Of a DNA stretch of 64,000 bases, positions 31,464-39,991 are shown piece by piece. Source of the DNA: Flavobacterium sp. Root420 (GTDB lineage Bacteria; Bacteroidota; Bacteroidia; Flavobacteriales; Flavobacteriaceae); the NCBI RefSeq assembly GCF_001427905.1, contig NZ_LMEF01000031.1:169352-233351 (forward strand). The letters run 5' to 3'. Position 1 is the stretch's first letter, and the number at the start of each line of letters is the position of its first letter. The notes under the pieces are model-generated. The model had not been told where the DNA came from. It made no database searches and saw nothing but the letters and a program-made list of their open reading frames with translations. The position numbers and the translations under genes were made by a program.

Positions 31464-32345
31464 ATGTCACATAAAGCAGGTTTTGTAAACATCATCGGGA
31501 ATCCAAACGTTGGAAAATCAACATTGATGAACGCCTTTGTTGGAGAAAGATTATCCATCATTACATCAAAAGCACAAACAACTCGTCACCGCATTCTTGG
31601 AATCGTGAATGGCGAAGATTTTCAACTTATATTATCGGATACCCCAGGAATCATCAAACCGGCTTATGAAATGCAGGAGTCGATGATGAACTTCGTAAAA
31701 TCGGCTTTTGAAGATGCTGATATTTTAGTTTATATGGTCGAAATAGGGGAGCAGGATTTAAAAGACGAAGCTTTCTTTAATAAAATCATTCATGCTAAAA
31801 TCCCGGTTTTGTTATTGTTGAATAAAATTGACAATTCGAACCAGGAACAATTAGAAGAACAAGTGGCATTTTGGACAGCTAAAGTACCAAACGCTGAAAT
31901 TTTCCCAATCTCAGCTTTGCAGAATTTTAACGTACCGGAAGTTTTTGGAAGAATTATCGAATTGCTGCCTGAATCTCCAGCGTATTATCCAAAAGATCAA
32001 TTAACAGACAAACCAGAGCGTTTTTTCGTAAACGAAACCATTCGTGAGAAAATCTTGTTGAACTACAGCAAAGAGATTCCGTATGCGGTTGAAATCGTTA
32101 CGGAGGAATTTTTTGAAGATGAAAAAATTATCAGAATCCGTTCTATAATTATGGTAGAGCGCGAAACCCAAAAAGGAATTATCATCGGACATAAAGGTGC
32201 TGCTTTGAAAAAAGTAGGAACAGATGCTCGTGCTGATTTAGAAAAGTTCTTCGGAAAACAAATTCATATTGAGCTTGTTGTTAAAGTGAACAAAAATTGG
32301 AGAAGTAATGCCAATATGCTGAAACGTTTTGGATACAATCAATAA
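31464..32345 (+). CDS. era: GTPase Era
   Basis: A 293-residue GTPase that binds the 3' end of 16S rRNA and assists 30S maturation. G1 'GNPNVGKSTLMN' (residues 12-23), G2 region 'TTRHRILG', G3 'SDTPGI' near 60, G4 'NKID' near 121. The C-terminal KH domain has the conserved 'RSIIMVERETQKGIIIGHKGAALKKVG' (shown here only as its key GHKGAALK loop near 247). Length and domain order are normal. It starts a plus-strand run after the divergent tRNA gene. Confidence 0.97.
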   Translation: MSHKAGFVNIIGNPNVGKSTLMNAFVGERLSIITSKAQTTRHRILGIVNGEDFQLILSDTPGIIKPAYEMQESMMNFVKSAFEDADILVYMVEIGEQDLKDEAFFNKIIHAKIPVLLLLNKIDNSNQEQLEEQVAFWTAKVPNAEIFPISALQNFNVPEVFGRIIELLPESPAYYPKDQLTDKPERFFVNETIREKILLNYSKEIPYAVEIVTEEFFEDEKIIRIRSIIMVERETQKGIIIGHKGAALKKVGTDARADLEKFFGKQIHIELVVKVNKNWRSNANMLKRFGYNQ

Positions 32346-32373
32346 TTTTTCCTAAATGGACCGCTCTTAATTT

Positions 32374-33372
32374 ATGCAAGTTTCAACGAAGTATTCAATA
32401 CCAATATGTTTAGGACTTATATTGATTGTGGGTTTAGCACTTTTTTTTGGTACGGACGAGAAAGCGGTTCCATCAAAACCTGTAATCAAAAAAACGGAAC
32501 CTATTGTACAAAAAAACTCAGTAGATTTTGATACAACGGATTGTTCTGATAAAGAGGTGAGATTGTTTTTAAGCGAATTCATAAAACAATTCCAGACCAA
32601 TAAGGTTTCGAATATTAATAAGTTCATAGATAAAACTAGTGGATTGGCAATCTTTGTTAAGGATGGATATTATCCCATTTTAAGTTTTTCGGATGGAATT
32701 GATGACTGGATCGAATGGTTTGATTTTAAAATCTATGAAAATATAGAATTTGGAAAATTTCCTGAATATCTGGGAGATGGCGAATTTAAAAAGACAGGTT
32801 TTTATTATGTGAAATACCAAAATAAATTCCGTTTGGATGATTTTGAGGATACTTACAGTAACCGGTCTGATGAAGATAAAAAGCCATTTCGAAAGCTCGA
32901 AAAAATGTGCAATTACAGAGCTGATGTAATGTCTGTCGACAAAAGCAGGGTTTTGACATTGTATTTTAGTATTTATAAAAATAATAAATATTTGGTGGGC
33001 ATTACTCAGGATACTGTAGATGATGTTTTGTACACAGCTCCGGAAAAAGAGTTTGTACCAATAGATACAGAAGAGCAAGTCGAAGCATTTTTATTAAAAA
33101 ACAGAAGGTTTTGCGATGTAGAGAATAAGGCATATGTTGATTTTGATAAAAAAGAGTTGGTGTATTGGGATTTTGGAGATGAACCTTATCCGTTTAGTAA
33201 TTATAAAATAGGTCCTTTAAATGTTATTTCGGCTAAGATCAAAATTCGGGATATTACATTTTTTAATGTAAAGGAAGAAGATGGGTTTACTTTAAAATTA
33301 TCAAATAAGGGAGATTTTAGTTCTTACAGAATGGGGGCGAGACCGCAATATATTTATGAAAAGTGTAAATAA
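32374..33372 (+). CDS. Uncharacterised membrane-anchored or exported protein
   Basis: A 332-residue protein I do not recognise. A hydrophobic N-terminal helix (about 9-25, 'IPICLGLILIVGLALFF') without lipobox suggests an uncleaved anchor or signal peptide, followed by a Pro/Lys linker and a soluble periplasmic domain rich in aromatic and acidic residues. Two Cys pairs could form disulfides (Cys near 57 and 331; Cys near 179 and 250). It starts 29 bases after era and could be cotranscribed. No motif links it to era function. Confidence 0.7.
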   Translation: MQVSTKYSIPICLGLILIVGLALFFGTDEKAVPSKPVIKKTEPIVQKNSVDFDTTDCSDKEVRLFLSEFIKQFQTNKVSNINKFIDKTSGLAIFVKDGYYPILSFSDGIDDWIEWFDFKIYENIEFGKFPEYLGDGEFKKTGFYYVKYQNKFRLDDFEDTYSNRSDEDKKPFRKLEKMCNYRADVMSVDKSRVLTLYFSIYKNNKYLVGITQDTVDDVLYTAPEKEFVPIDTEEQVEAFLLKNRRFCDVENKAYVDFDKKELVYWDFGDEPYPFSNYKIGPLNVISAKIKIRDITFFNVKEEDGFTLKLSNKGDFSSYRMGARPQYIYEKCK

Positions 33373-33467
33373 TTAAAAAACACTTATCTGAAAATTAAGA
33401 AGTTGAGAGTTTTTCCGGAGGTAATCAAAACAGATTATTATTTTTAATGTTGGCTTAATTTCTTAAT

Positions 33468-33559
33468 AGCTCGAAATCCTAGCCCTGATAGAAGTGGAAA
33501 TCCTTTTTCTGGCTTCTTTAGACAGGAAAAGATTGCAACGGATGCAGGAAACAGCTCCC
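33468..33559 (+). ncRNA. Conserved structured element, possibly Flavo-1 RNA
   Basis: In the 372-base gap before der. The segment contains CCTAGCCCTGATAGAAGTGG, then AATCC, a hairpin CTTTTTCTG...CAGGAAAAG, then GATTGCAACGGAT and GCAGGAAACAGCTCC. CCCTG/CAGG and ATCC/GGAT can pair across the element. I recall very similar sequence dispersed between genes in Flavobacterium, and the Rfam family Flavo-1 fits by clade and size, but I cannot verify the match. Strand assumed. The rest of the gap holds only a TACCTTTG promoter box at 33641-33648 before der. Confidence 0.45.
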
Positions 33560-33744
33560 GAAAACAATCCTTAATAGTACAAGAATAACAATAAAAACCT
33601 TAGGTATTTAGAAACATGGCAGATTAGCCACTTTTTTACCTACCTTTGCAAAAAATTAAAATAAAGCATTTTGGATTTATAAGTAATTGATTATAGGATA
33701 CTAAAATCGATAAATTTAAAATCTAAAATCAAAAATTCAAAAAA

Positions 33745-35055
33745 ATGAATAACATTGTTGCGATAGTAGGAAGACCTAATGTAGGGAAATCAACCCTTTT
33801 TAATAGGCTGATACAAAGAAGAGAAGCTATTGTAGATTCGGTTTCTGGAGTTACCAGAGATAGAAACTACGGTAAAAGCGAGTGGAACGGAAAAGAGTTT
33901 TCTGTAATTGATACCGGCGGATATGTTCGTGGATCTGATGACGTATTTGAAGGTGAAATTCGCAAACAAGTAGAGCTTGCTATCGATGAGGCTGATGTTA
34001 TTATTTTTGTGGTTGATGTAGAAGAAGGAATTACGCCAATGGATGATGTTGTTGCGCGCCTGTTGCGTAAAGTGACAAAGCCCGTTTTATTGGCTGTAAA
34101 TAAGGTTGATAATGCAATGCGTGAAAAAGATGCGCTTGAGTTTTATAATCTTGGATTGGGAGAGTATTTTACTTTTGCCAGTATTTCAGGAAGTGGAACC
34201 GGAGATTTATTGGATGCTCTAATTGAGTCTTTCCCGGTAAAACCAGAGCCAGTTCAGGAAGAGGTTGTTTTACCACGTTTTGCTGTTGTAGGACGCCCGA
34301 ATGCCGGTAAATCGAGTTTTATTAATGCCTTAATTGGTAAAGAGCGTTTCATGGTAACGGATATTGCAGGTACTACGCGTGATGCAATCGATACCAAATT
34401 TGACCGTTTTGGTTTTGAATTCAACTTAGTTGATACTGCGGGAATCCGTCGTAAGGCTAAGGTGAAGGAAGATTTAGAGTTTTACTCTGTAATGCGTTCG
34501 GTTCGTGCAATTGAGCATGCAGATATTTGTATATTGGTTATCGATGCAACCCGCGGATTTGAAGGGCAGGATCAGAGTATTTTCTGGTTGGCAGAGAAAA
34601 ACCGTAAAGGTGTTGTAATCTTAGTAAATAAATGGGATTTGGTGGAGAAAGACACCATGTCGACTCGTGATTACGAAGCAAAAATTAAGGAAGAATTAAT
34701 GCCTTTTACTGATGTGCCAATTTTGTTCGTTTCGGCTTTAACGAAACAACGTTTATTGAAAGCATTGGAAGCTACAGTTCAGGTTTTCGAGAATAGAAAA
34801 CAAAGAATTCCTACTTCTAAATTCAATGAATTTATGTTGAAAGTTATTGAAGCATATCCACCGCCAGCGACAAAAGGTAAATATGTAAAAATTAAATACT
34901 GTATGCAGTTACCAACCTTAACACCTCAGTTTGTGTTTTTTGCCAACATGCCGCAATATGTTAAAGAGCCCTATAAAAGATATCTTGAAAATAAAATTAG
35001 AGAAAATTGGGACTTTTCAGGAGTGCCAATCGATATTTATATCAGAGAGAAATAA
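33745..35055 (+). CDS. der: Ribosome-associated GTPase Der (EngA)
   Basis: A 436-residue protein with two tandem GTPase domains. The first has G1 'GRPNVGKSTLFN' (residues 8-19), 'DTGG' near 56 and 'NKVD' near 118. The second has 'GRPNAGKSSFIN' near 182, 'DTAGI' near 229 and 'NKWD' near 294. It ends in the KH-like domain ('KYVKIKYCMQLPTLTPQFVF'). Der is essential for 50S assembly. Normal length. Followed by a strong terminator. Confidence 0.97.
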   Translation: MNNIVAIVGRPNVGKSTLFNRLIQRREAIVDSVSGVTRDRNYGKSEWNGKEFSVIDTGGYVRGSDDVFEGEIRKQVELAIDEADVIIFVVDVEEGITPMDDVVARLLRKVTKPVLLAVNKVDNAMREKDALEFYNLGLGEYFTFASISGSGTGDLLDALIESFPVKPEPVQEEVVLPRFAVVGRPNAGKSSFINALIGKERFMVTDIAGTTRDAIDTKFDRFGFEFNLVDTAGIRRKAKVKEDLEFYSVMRSVRAIEHADICILVIDATRGFEGQDQSIFWLAEKNRKGVVILVNKWDLVEKDTMSTRDYEAKIKEELMPFTDVPILFVSALTKQRLLKALEATVQVFENRKQRIPTSKFNEFMLKVIEAYPPPATKGKYVKIKYCMQLPTLTPQFVFFANMPQYVKEPYKRYLENKIRENWDFSGVPIDIYIREK

Positions 35056-35061
35056 TACTAA

Positions 35062-35088
35062 AATCCCCGCTACAACGGGGATTTTTTT
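35062..35088 (+). terminator. Intrinsic terminator of der
   Basis: AATCCCCG-CTACAA-CGGGGATT followed by seven T. Confidence 0.85.
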
Positions 35089-35213
35089 ATGCCTGATTTC
35101 AAATTTACAAAAATTGTCTTTCATTTAATTGGCATGTTATTTGAATAAATGTAAAAACTACAATTAAACCTTTTTTGGTTTTTGTAGTCTTACTATTCTA
35201 ACTAACCAATTTT

Positions 35214-37985
35214 ATGACCAGGATTTATTCATTTTTACTGTTTTTTCTTTTTTGTTTTGCTGCAAATGCCCAGAACGATATTATCGTTAAAGGAACTGTG
35301 GTTGATATCAATACACAACTACCTCTCGAGCTTGCCACTGTTTATTTTACTACTGTTAAAGATTCTACTATAATAGAATACGCTACTACAGACAAAAATG
35401 GTGTTTTTAGAATAAACACCAAAAAATACGACAAACCTGTTTTGCTAAAAATAAATTACGTGGGCTATCAGCCTTATATTGAAGAGCAAAAAGGACTTTT
35501 AGAAAGCAAAGATTTCGGAAAATTATATGTGCTTGAAAATGTAAACGCATTGGATAATGTTGTAATTAAGACTGCCGCTCCGCCAATTACAATGAAAAAA
35601 GATACCTTGGAATTTAACGCTGCTTCGTATAAAGTGCGCCCGGATTCTAATGTAGAGACTTTATTAAAACAGTTGCCCGGCGTTGATGTGGATAATGACG
35701 GAAAAGTGACCGTAAATGGGCGGGAAGTAACACAGTTTCTTGTCAACGGGAAAACATTTTTTGATAAAGATGGCGCTTTACTTTTGAAAAACTTACCTGC
35801 AGAAATTATAAAAAAGATTCAGGTTTCAGACTTTAAATCTAAAAAGGAAGAACTGGCCAAACAAGAATCTACTTCTGATTATTCGTCAATTAACCTGACT
35901 ATTGACGAGAAGAAAAATAAAGGGTATTTCGGAAAAATATTAGGAGGTTATGGTTCTGATGATCGGTATGAAAGTAGTCTGATTATGAACTTCTTCAATA
36001 ATAAACGAAAGATAAGTGTTTTGGGATCTTCCAATAATATCAATTCAACCGGTTTTGCCCAGGATGAAGTTTTTGATAATATGGGAGGCGGAAGAAATAA
36101 TAGCAATAGAAATAGCGGTGCTGCAGGCAACGGAAAAGGAATTACGCAATCTAATTTGTTTGGTGTTAATTATACAGATGATTGGAGTGAAAAATTGGCA
36201 GCAATGGGCAGCTACAACTTTGCAAATACAATCAATAAAAATGAAAGTAAATCGAATCAGCTTAGTTTTTTGCCAACAGGAAATATTATCACCGAATCTG
36301 ATGCAAAAACAAGAAATGAAAATACGGGCAACAAAGCCAATTTTGAGTTAGAATATAAAATAGATCCAACTACCAGACTTGTTGTGGCCCCAAAATTAAA
36401 TCAGTCACGATCAAATAGTGATTCATCTTCGTCTACTTCTTCAGTAGATGAAAACGGTGATGCCCTGAACGAAAGTAGTGCTAAATCATACAATGAGAGC
36501 ACGAACACGAGTTTTGCCAACACGATCAATTTTAATAAAGTGTTTAAGAAAAAAAATCGCAATCTAAGTTTTGTTTTTGATAACAATAATTCAAATACTG
36601 AATCGGATGGATGGAATCAATCTCAAACTATTTTTTATCAGGATAGTAAACCGGATGATTTGAGAAATCAGAATATTAAAAACAGTAATACAAGTGATTC
36701 TTATTCGGCAGATATTGAATATACCGAGCCTATTACAGATTCTTTACGCATAAGATTTGGATCTGATTTTGACTGGAAAAGCGAAGTTAAGGATCAAAAG
36801 ACATTTGATTTTGATGCTGCTTCACAATCGTATTCTGATCTTAATGAATCGTTAAGTACATACACAACTTCCAGACAAAATTCGATTAGTCCAAAGATGG
36901 GAGTTACTTTGCAAAAAAATAAATTTACCTTAAATCTGGATTCTAAAACGTCTATTGTTGGCTTTGATAATTATTCGTTGTACTTAGGAAAAGAGACGGA
37001 GCTGAATAAGAAATATGCTTTGCCTTTTGCAACGGCACAGTTTCGATATAAATTCAGCCGATCAAAAAACCTGACTTTAAAATACGATTATTCAAGCACG
37101 CTTCCGGCAGCAAATTACTTAATGCCAATTGCCAATTTAACGAATCCATTGAATACGATTATTGGTAATCCGAATTTAGATCCTGTGGAGAAAAATACGG
37201 TAAACTTCAATTTCAGAAATTTTGATTTCAGAACCCGTTCAGGTTATAGCTTTATGGCAAAAGGTGATTATTACAGCAATGATATTTATGCAACATCTGT
37301 GTATGATGACAGTGGTAAAAGAACGACATCTTACATAAATATATCAGGAACTTATACAGTTTCGGTTGGCGCCAATTGGAGCCAGTCTATAAAACGAGAT
37401 GCCCATGTTCTAAGATATGGTCTGGCACTTAATGGTAGTTATTCTTTTGATAAAGGATTTACCAACGCCGTGATGTACAATGCAAAATCTACGGCTGTTA
37501 CTCCAAAGGTATATATGACTTATGAATATGGAGAAGTGCTTACCATTTCGCCATCTTACAGTCTGTCTTATAATGAAACAAAATATGAGAATTACAACAG
37601 AGATGCTAGTTCAAATGTACTTCATAGAATTAATTTGCAAACAACATCTTATTGGCCGGCAAATCTAATTTTCGGAAATGATTTTAGCTATAGTTATAAT
37701 TCTAATATTTCAGACGACTTCAAAAAGGATTTCTATTTGTGGAATACCAGTTTGTCTTATGGTTTTTTTGATAAAAAGCTTTATGCGAAAGTAAAAGTTT
37801 ACGACGTTTTGAATCAAAACCAAAGCGCTACCAGAACAATCTCTGCAACCTCTATCCGTGATGAAGAAAATACAGTTTTAAAACGCTATGTAATGTTTTC
37901 GCTAGCGTATAAAATTGGAAACTTTTCAGCTAAAGAAAAAGGGCAAAGAAGAAGAGGCGCAGAGCGTCAGGGAGGAGAAGACTAA
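35214..37985 (+). CDS. Outer membrane beta-barrel protein with carboxypeptidase-regulatory domain
   Basis: A 923-residue protein: signal peptide ending 'AANAQ' (about residue 20), carboxypeptidase-regulatory-like domain ('VKGTVVDINTQLPLELATVY', residues 25-110). A plug-like domain ('DSNVETLLKQLPGVDVDNDG', 'NLPAEIIKKIQVSDF') and a long Asn/Ser-rich OMP_b-brl_3 barrel follow. No TonB box is evident. The last residues 'KGQRRRGAERQGGED' are hydrophilic and unlike a normal barrel end (usually an aromatic). The stop codon directly abuts the stop of the convergent gene, so the tail may result from a lost original stop. Substrate unknown. Confidence 0.85.
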   Translation: MTRIYSFLLFFLFCFAANAQNDIIVKGTVVDINTQLPLELATVYFTTVKDSTIIEYATTDKNGVFRINTKKYDKPVLLKINYVGYQPYIEEQKGLLESKDFGKLYVLENVNALDNVVIKTAAPPITMKKDTLEFNAASYKVRPDSNVETLLKQLPGVDVDNDGKVTVNGREVTQFLVNGKTFFDKDGALLLKNLPAEIIKKIQVSDFKSKKEELAKQESTSDYSSINLTIDEKKNKGYFGKILGGYGSDDRYESSLIMNFFNNKRKISVLGSSNNINSTGFAQDEVFDNMGGGRNNSNRNSGAAGNGKGITQSNLFGVNYTDDWSEKLAAMGSYNFANTINKNESKSNQLSFLPTGNIITESDAKTRNENTGNKANFELEYKIDPTTRLVVAPKLNQSRSNSDSSSSTSSVDENGDALNESSAKSYNESTNTSFANTINFNKVFKKKNRNLSFVFDNNNSNTESDGWNQSQTIFYQDSKPDDLRNQNIKNSNTSDSYSADIEYTEPITDSLRIRFGSDFDWKSEVKDQKTFDFDAASQSYSDLNESLSTYTTSRQNSISPKMGVTLQKNKFTLNLDSKTSIVGFDNYSLYLGKETELNKKYALPFATAQFRYKFSRSKNLTLKYDYSSTLPAANYLMPIANLTNPLNTIIGNPNLDPVEKNTVNFNFRNFDFRTRSGYSFMAKGDYYSNDIYATSVYDDSGKRTTSYINISGTYTVSVGANWSQSIKRDAHVLRYGLALNGSYSFDKGFTNAVMYNAKSTAVTPKVYMTYEYGEVLTISPSYSLSYNETKYENYNRDASSNVLHRINLQTTSYWPANLIFGNDFSYSYNSNISDDFKKDFYLWNTSLSYGFFDKKLYAKVKVYDVLNQNQSATRTISATSIRDEENTVLKRYVMFSLAYKIGNFSAKEKGQRRRGAERQGGED

Positions 37986-39002
37986 TTATTTTATCCCGAC
38001 ACAAAATGTTTTTAGTTTGATCGTATAGTCAGGATTTAAAGGTTCATTGGTTTGAGCTAATCTTTGAGATCCAACATTGGCCGGACAAGCAATATCATTA
38101 GTAGCATCATAAATGATTTTTGTACCGTTTGAAGCGAGCATTAACGCTTTAGGAACATACACCTGAACTGTGGTTTTAGAGTAACCTGAAGGAAAATAAC
38201 GAACATAATAGCCATCTGGATGCAAAGTCCAGATACCACTTGGAATATCAGTTCTTGCAGGGGCAATACCCGCAAGTATTGCATATTTTTCCATTTCATC
38301 ATAAGAATAATTTCCTGATGCTACCAATTGGCGGATTTTATTTTCTGCTTCAAAAATAGCTTTTAAATCATCAGGCAGTTTATCCTTGGCTTTTTCCATT
38401 AAATTTCCTGGCAAAATACCCAATACTCCTCCTTCTAATTGTGTAAGCTGTATAGGAGTTAATAAAGCAATTGCGGTCAGTTTAACAGTTCCATTATAGT
38501 CAGCAAATTTTGTTCTTGCTATAATGGTCCATAATAAAATCTGAATATCATGTTGATTAATTTCCGGATGTTTTTCGGCACTTTTTAAAATTGCGGTAAC
38601 AATTTCTTCTTTAGGCCCAAGAACAGGAGCAAACATATAACCGTCTCCTGATGAGGGAGCAAATGTTCCTGCATGCAGACAATAACTTTTAGTTGTCATT
38701 TCATACAATCCTGCACAAAGTACAAAACCACCATCGGGTGCTTTTGGTAATAAATATAAGGGTTGTGCTTTTTCTGTAATTGAAAAATCAGGCATTTTAG
38801 AGCCTTCCTGATTTACATCTTCAAATGAAGTTGTAATGGCGGCAGGCTGTTTCAAAATTTTGTCTAGACCTAGTTTTTTGCTGGCTAATGAAGTTCCGGC
38901 TCCTAATATTTTATCTTTTAGATCACCAAATTGTGCCTGAGAAGATTGTATATAAATAAATTGAAAAAGGATTACAAAGAAGAGTTTTTTTATAATTTTC
39001 AT
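37986..39002 (-). CDS. Uncharacterised secreted protein
   Basis: A 338-residue protein with a signal peptide (hydrophobic residues 8-18, cleavage near 'SQAQF'). The rest has no family that I recognise. It has a short N-terminal helical part ('DKILGAGTSLASKKLGLDKIL'; its key features are the amphipathic Leu/Lys pattern) and a mixed domain with 'GGFVLCAGLYEM'. A C-terminal beta-rich part has two Cys (near 308 and 334) that could pair. It ends base-to-base with the convergent barrel gene, leaving no intergenic terminator. Same strand as the DUF2490 gene upstream, 98 bases away, but not clearly an operon. Confidence 0.65.
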   Translation of the reverse strand: MKIIKKLFFVILFQFIYIQSSQAQFGDLKDKILGAGTSLASKKLGLDKILKQPAAITTSFEDVNQEGSKMPDFSITEKAQPLYLLPKAPDGGFVLCAGLYEMTTKSYCLHAGTFAPSSGDGYMFAPVLGPKEEIVTAILKSAEKHPEINQHDIQILLWTIIARTKFADYNGTVKLTAIALLTPIQLTQLEGGVLGILPGNLMEKAKDKLPDDLKAIFEAENKIRQLVASGNYSYDEMEKYAILAGIAPARTDIPSGIWTLHPDGYYVRYFPSGYSKTTVQVYVPKALMLASNGTKIIYDATNDIACPANVGSQRLAQTNEPLNPDYTIKLKTFCVGIK

Positions 39003-39099
39003 TGCCAGTGGTTTATGTTTTGGAAAAGTATGGCGAATGTAAGTAAAACTTTTTTGTAATCTAAAAAACTAAGACAATAACTATTAAATTTAACAGGAA

Positions 39100-39843
39100 T
39101 TAGCTTTTTGTTTTTCGGTTTATTCGATGGTAAAGCGTGAAACGGATAATATCACGATCGTAAAAATCAACACCACTTGCACGTCGTTGAAAGCTTTTTA
39201 AATAACCCACTTCTAAGCCAATATTAGGATTGAAATGATAACGCAAAGCAGCATAAATTCTGTTTTGATCGAAAGTATTTCGCTTGTTATCTTTTCCGAA
39301 ATTAAGTAGAATTTCATCAGAAATAGTGCCTTTTAAACTTCGTTTTTCTTTTTTCCAAAGATCAAAAGTCGATTGTAACCGATATCGGAATCGGAAAGAA
39401 AAAGAAAAATCATCAAGCAATTCCGTTTTAGTAGCTTTTTGTATAAAACGTTCTTCTAACTGAAAACGATTGTGGAAAGTGATTTTCGCAATATCATTAA
39501 TCAACGTTATGTCTTGCTGAGCGCGGTATTCGGGAATTGAAAAATCAGGATCAATATGTGGATCTTGTGTATTGGTATTAAAAAAAGCAAATCCTCCGCC
39601 TAGATCTACCAGTTTAGTGGCACGATATCTTCCCTGAACTCTTATTACAAAAAGATTTTCATGAACAGGATTCAAAAAACTTCGGTTATCAAATTCAGAA
39701 TGTAAGGCCCATCTTTCGGTTAAAGGCAAAATATTGTAATATCGAATCCAGGTCAGGGTTTGCTGGTCGATATTGTGTTTGGTTTGCGCAATTCCAAGCT
39801 GACTTAAAAGGCCGAGAAAGAAAAATAGTCTGAGAATTTTCAT
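39100..39843 (-). CDS. DUF2490 family outer membrane protein
   Basis: A 247-residue protein with a signal peptide ending 'LGIAQ' (residue 20) and amphipathic beta strands throughout ('WALHSEFDNRSFLNP', 'GLEVGYLKSFQRR', 'DIIRFTLYHRI'), which matches the DUF2490 family of small barrels. Function unknown. It lies downstream of the TonB-dependent receptor gene on the same strand but beyond a strong hairpin terminator, so it probably has its own promoter. Confidence 0.8.
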   Translation of the reverse strand: MKILRLFFFLGLLSQLGIAQTKHNIDQQTLTWIRYYNILPLTERWALHSEFDNRSFLNPVHENLFVIRVQGRYRATKLVDLGGGFAFFNTNTQDPHIDPDFSIPEYRAQQDITLINDIAKITFHNRFQLEERFIQKATKTELLDDFSFSFRFRYRLQSTFDLWKKEKRSLKGTISDEILLNFGKDNKRNTFDQNRIYAALRYHFNPNIGLEVGYLKSFQRRASGVDFYDRDIIRFTLYHRINRKTKS

Positions 39844-39937
39844 TTATATAAATTCAGGCTGCGAATATATACAAATCAAAATGTATTTAAGGAAGATTAA
39901 AATGGGTTTAAAATGCTTTTTTGTGATTATAAAAAAA

Positions 39938-39965
39938 GCGAGGCAAGTTTTTAAACCTGCCTCGC
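39938..39965 (-). terminator. Terminator after the TonB-dependent receptor gene
   Basis: GCGAGGCA...TGCCTCGC stem with a T run on the minus strand (and TTTGTATTTT on the plus strand). Confidence 0.8.
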
Positions 39966-39991
39966 TTTGTATTTTGACTTTAATTAATTTC

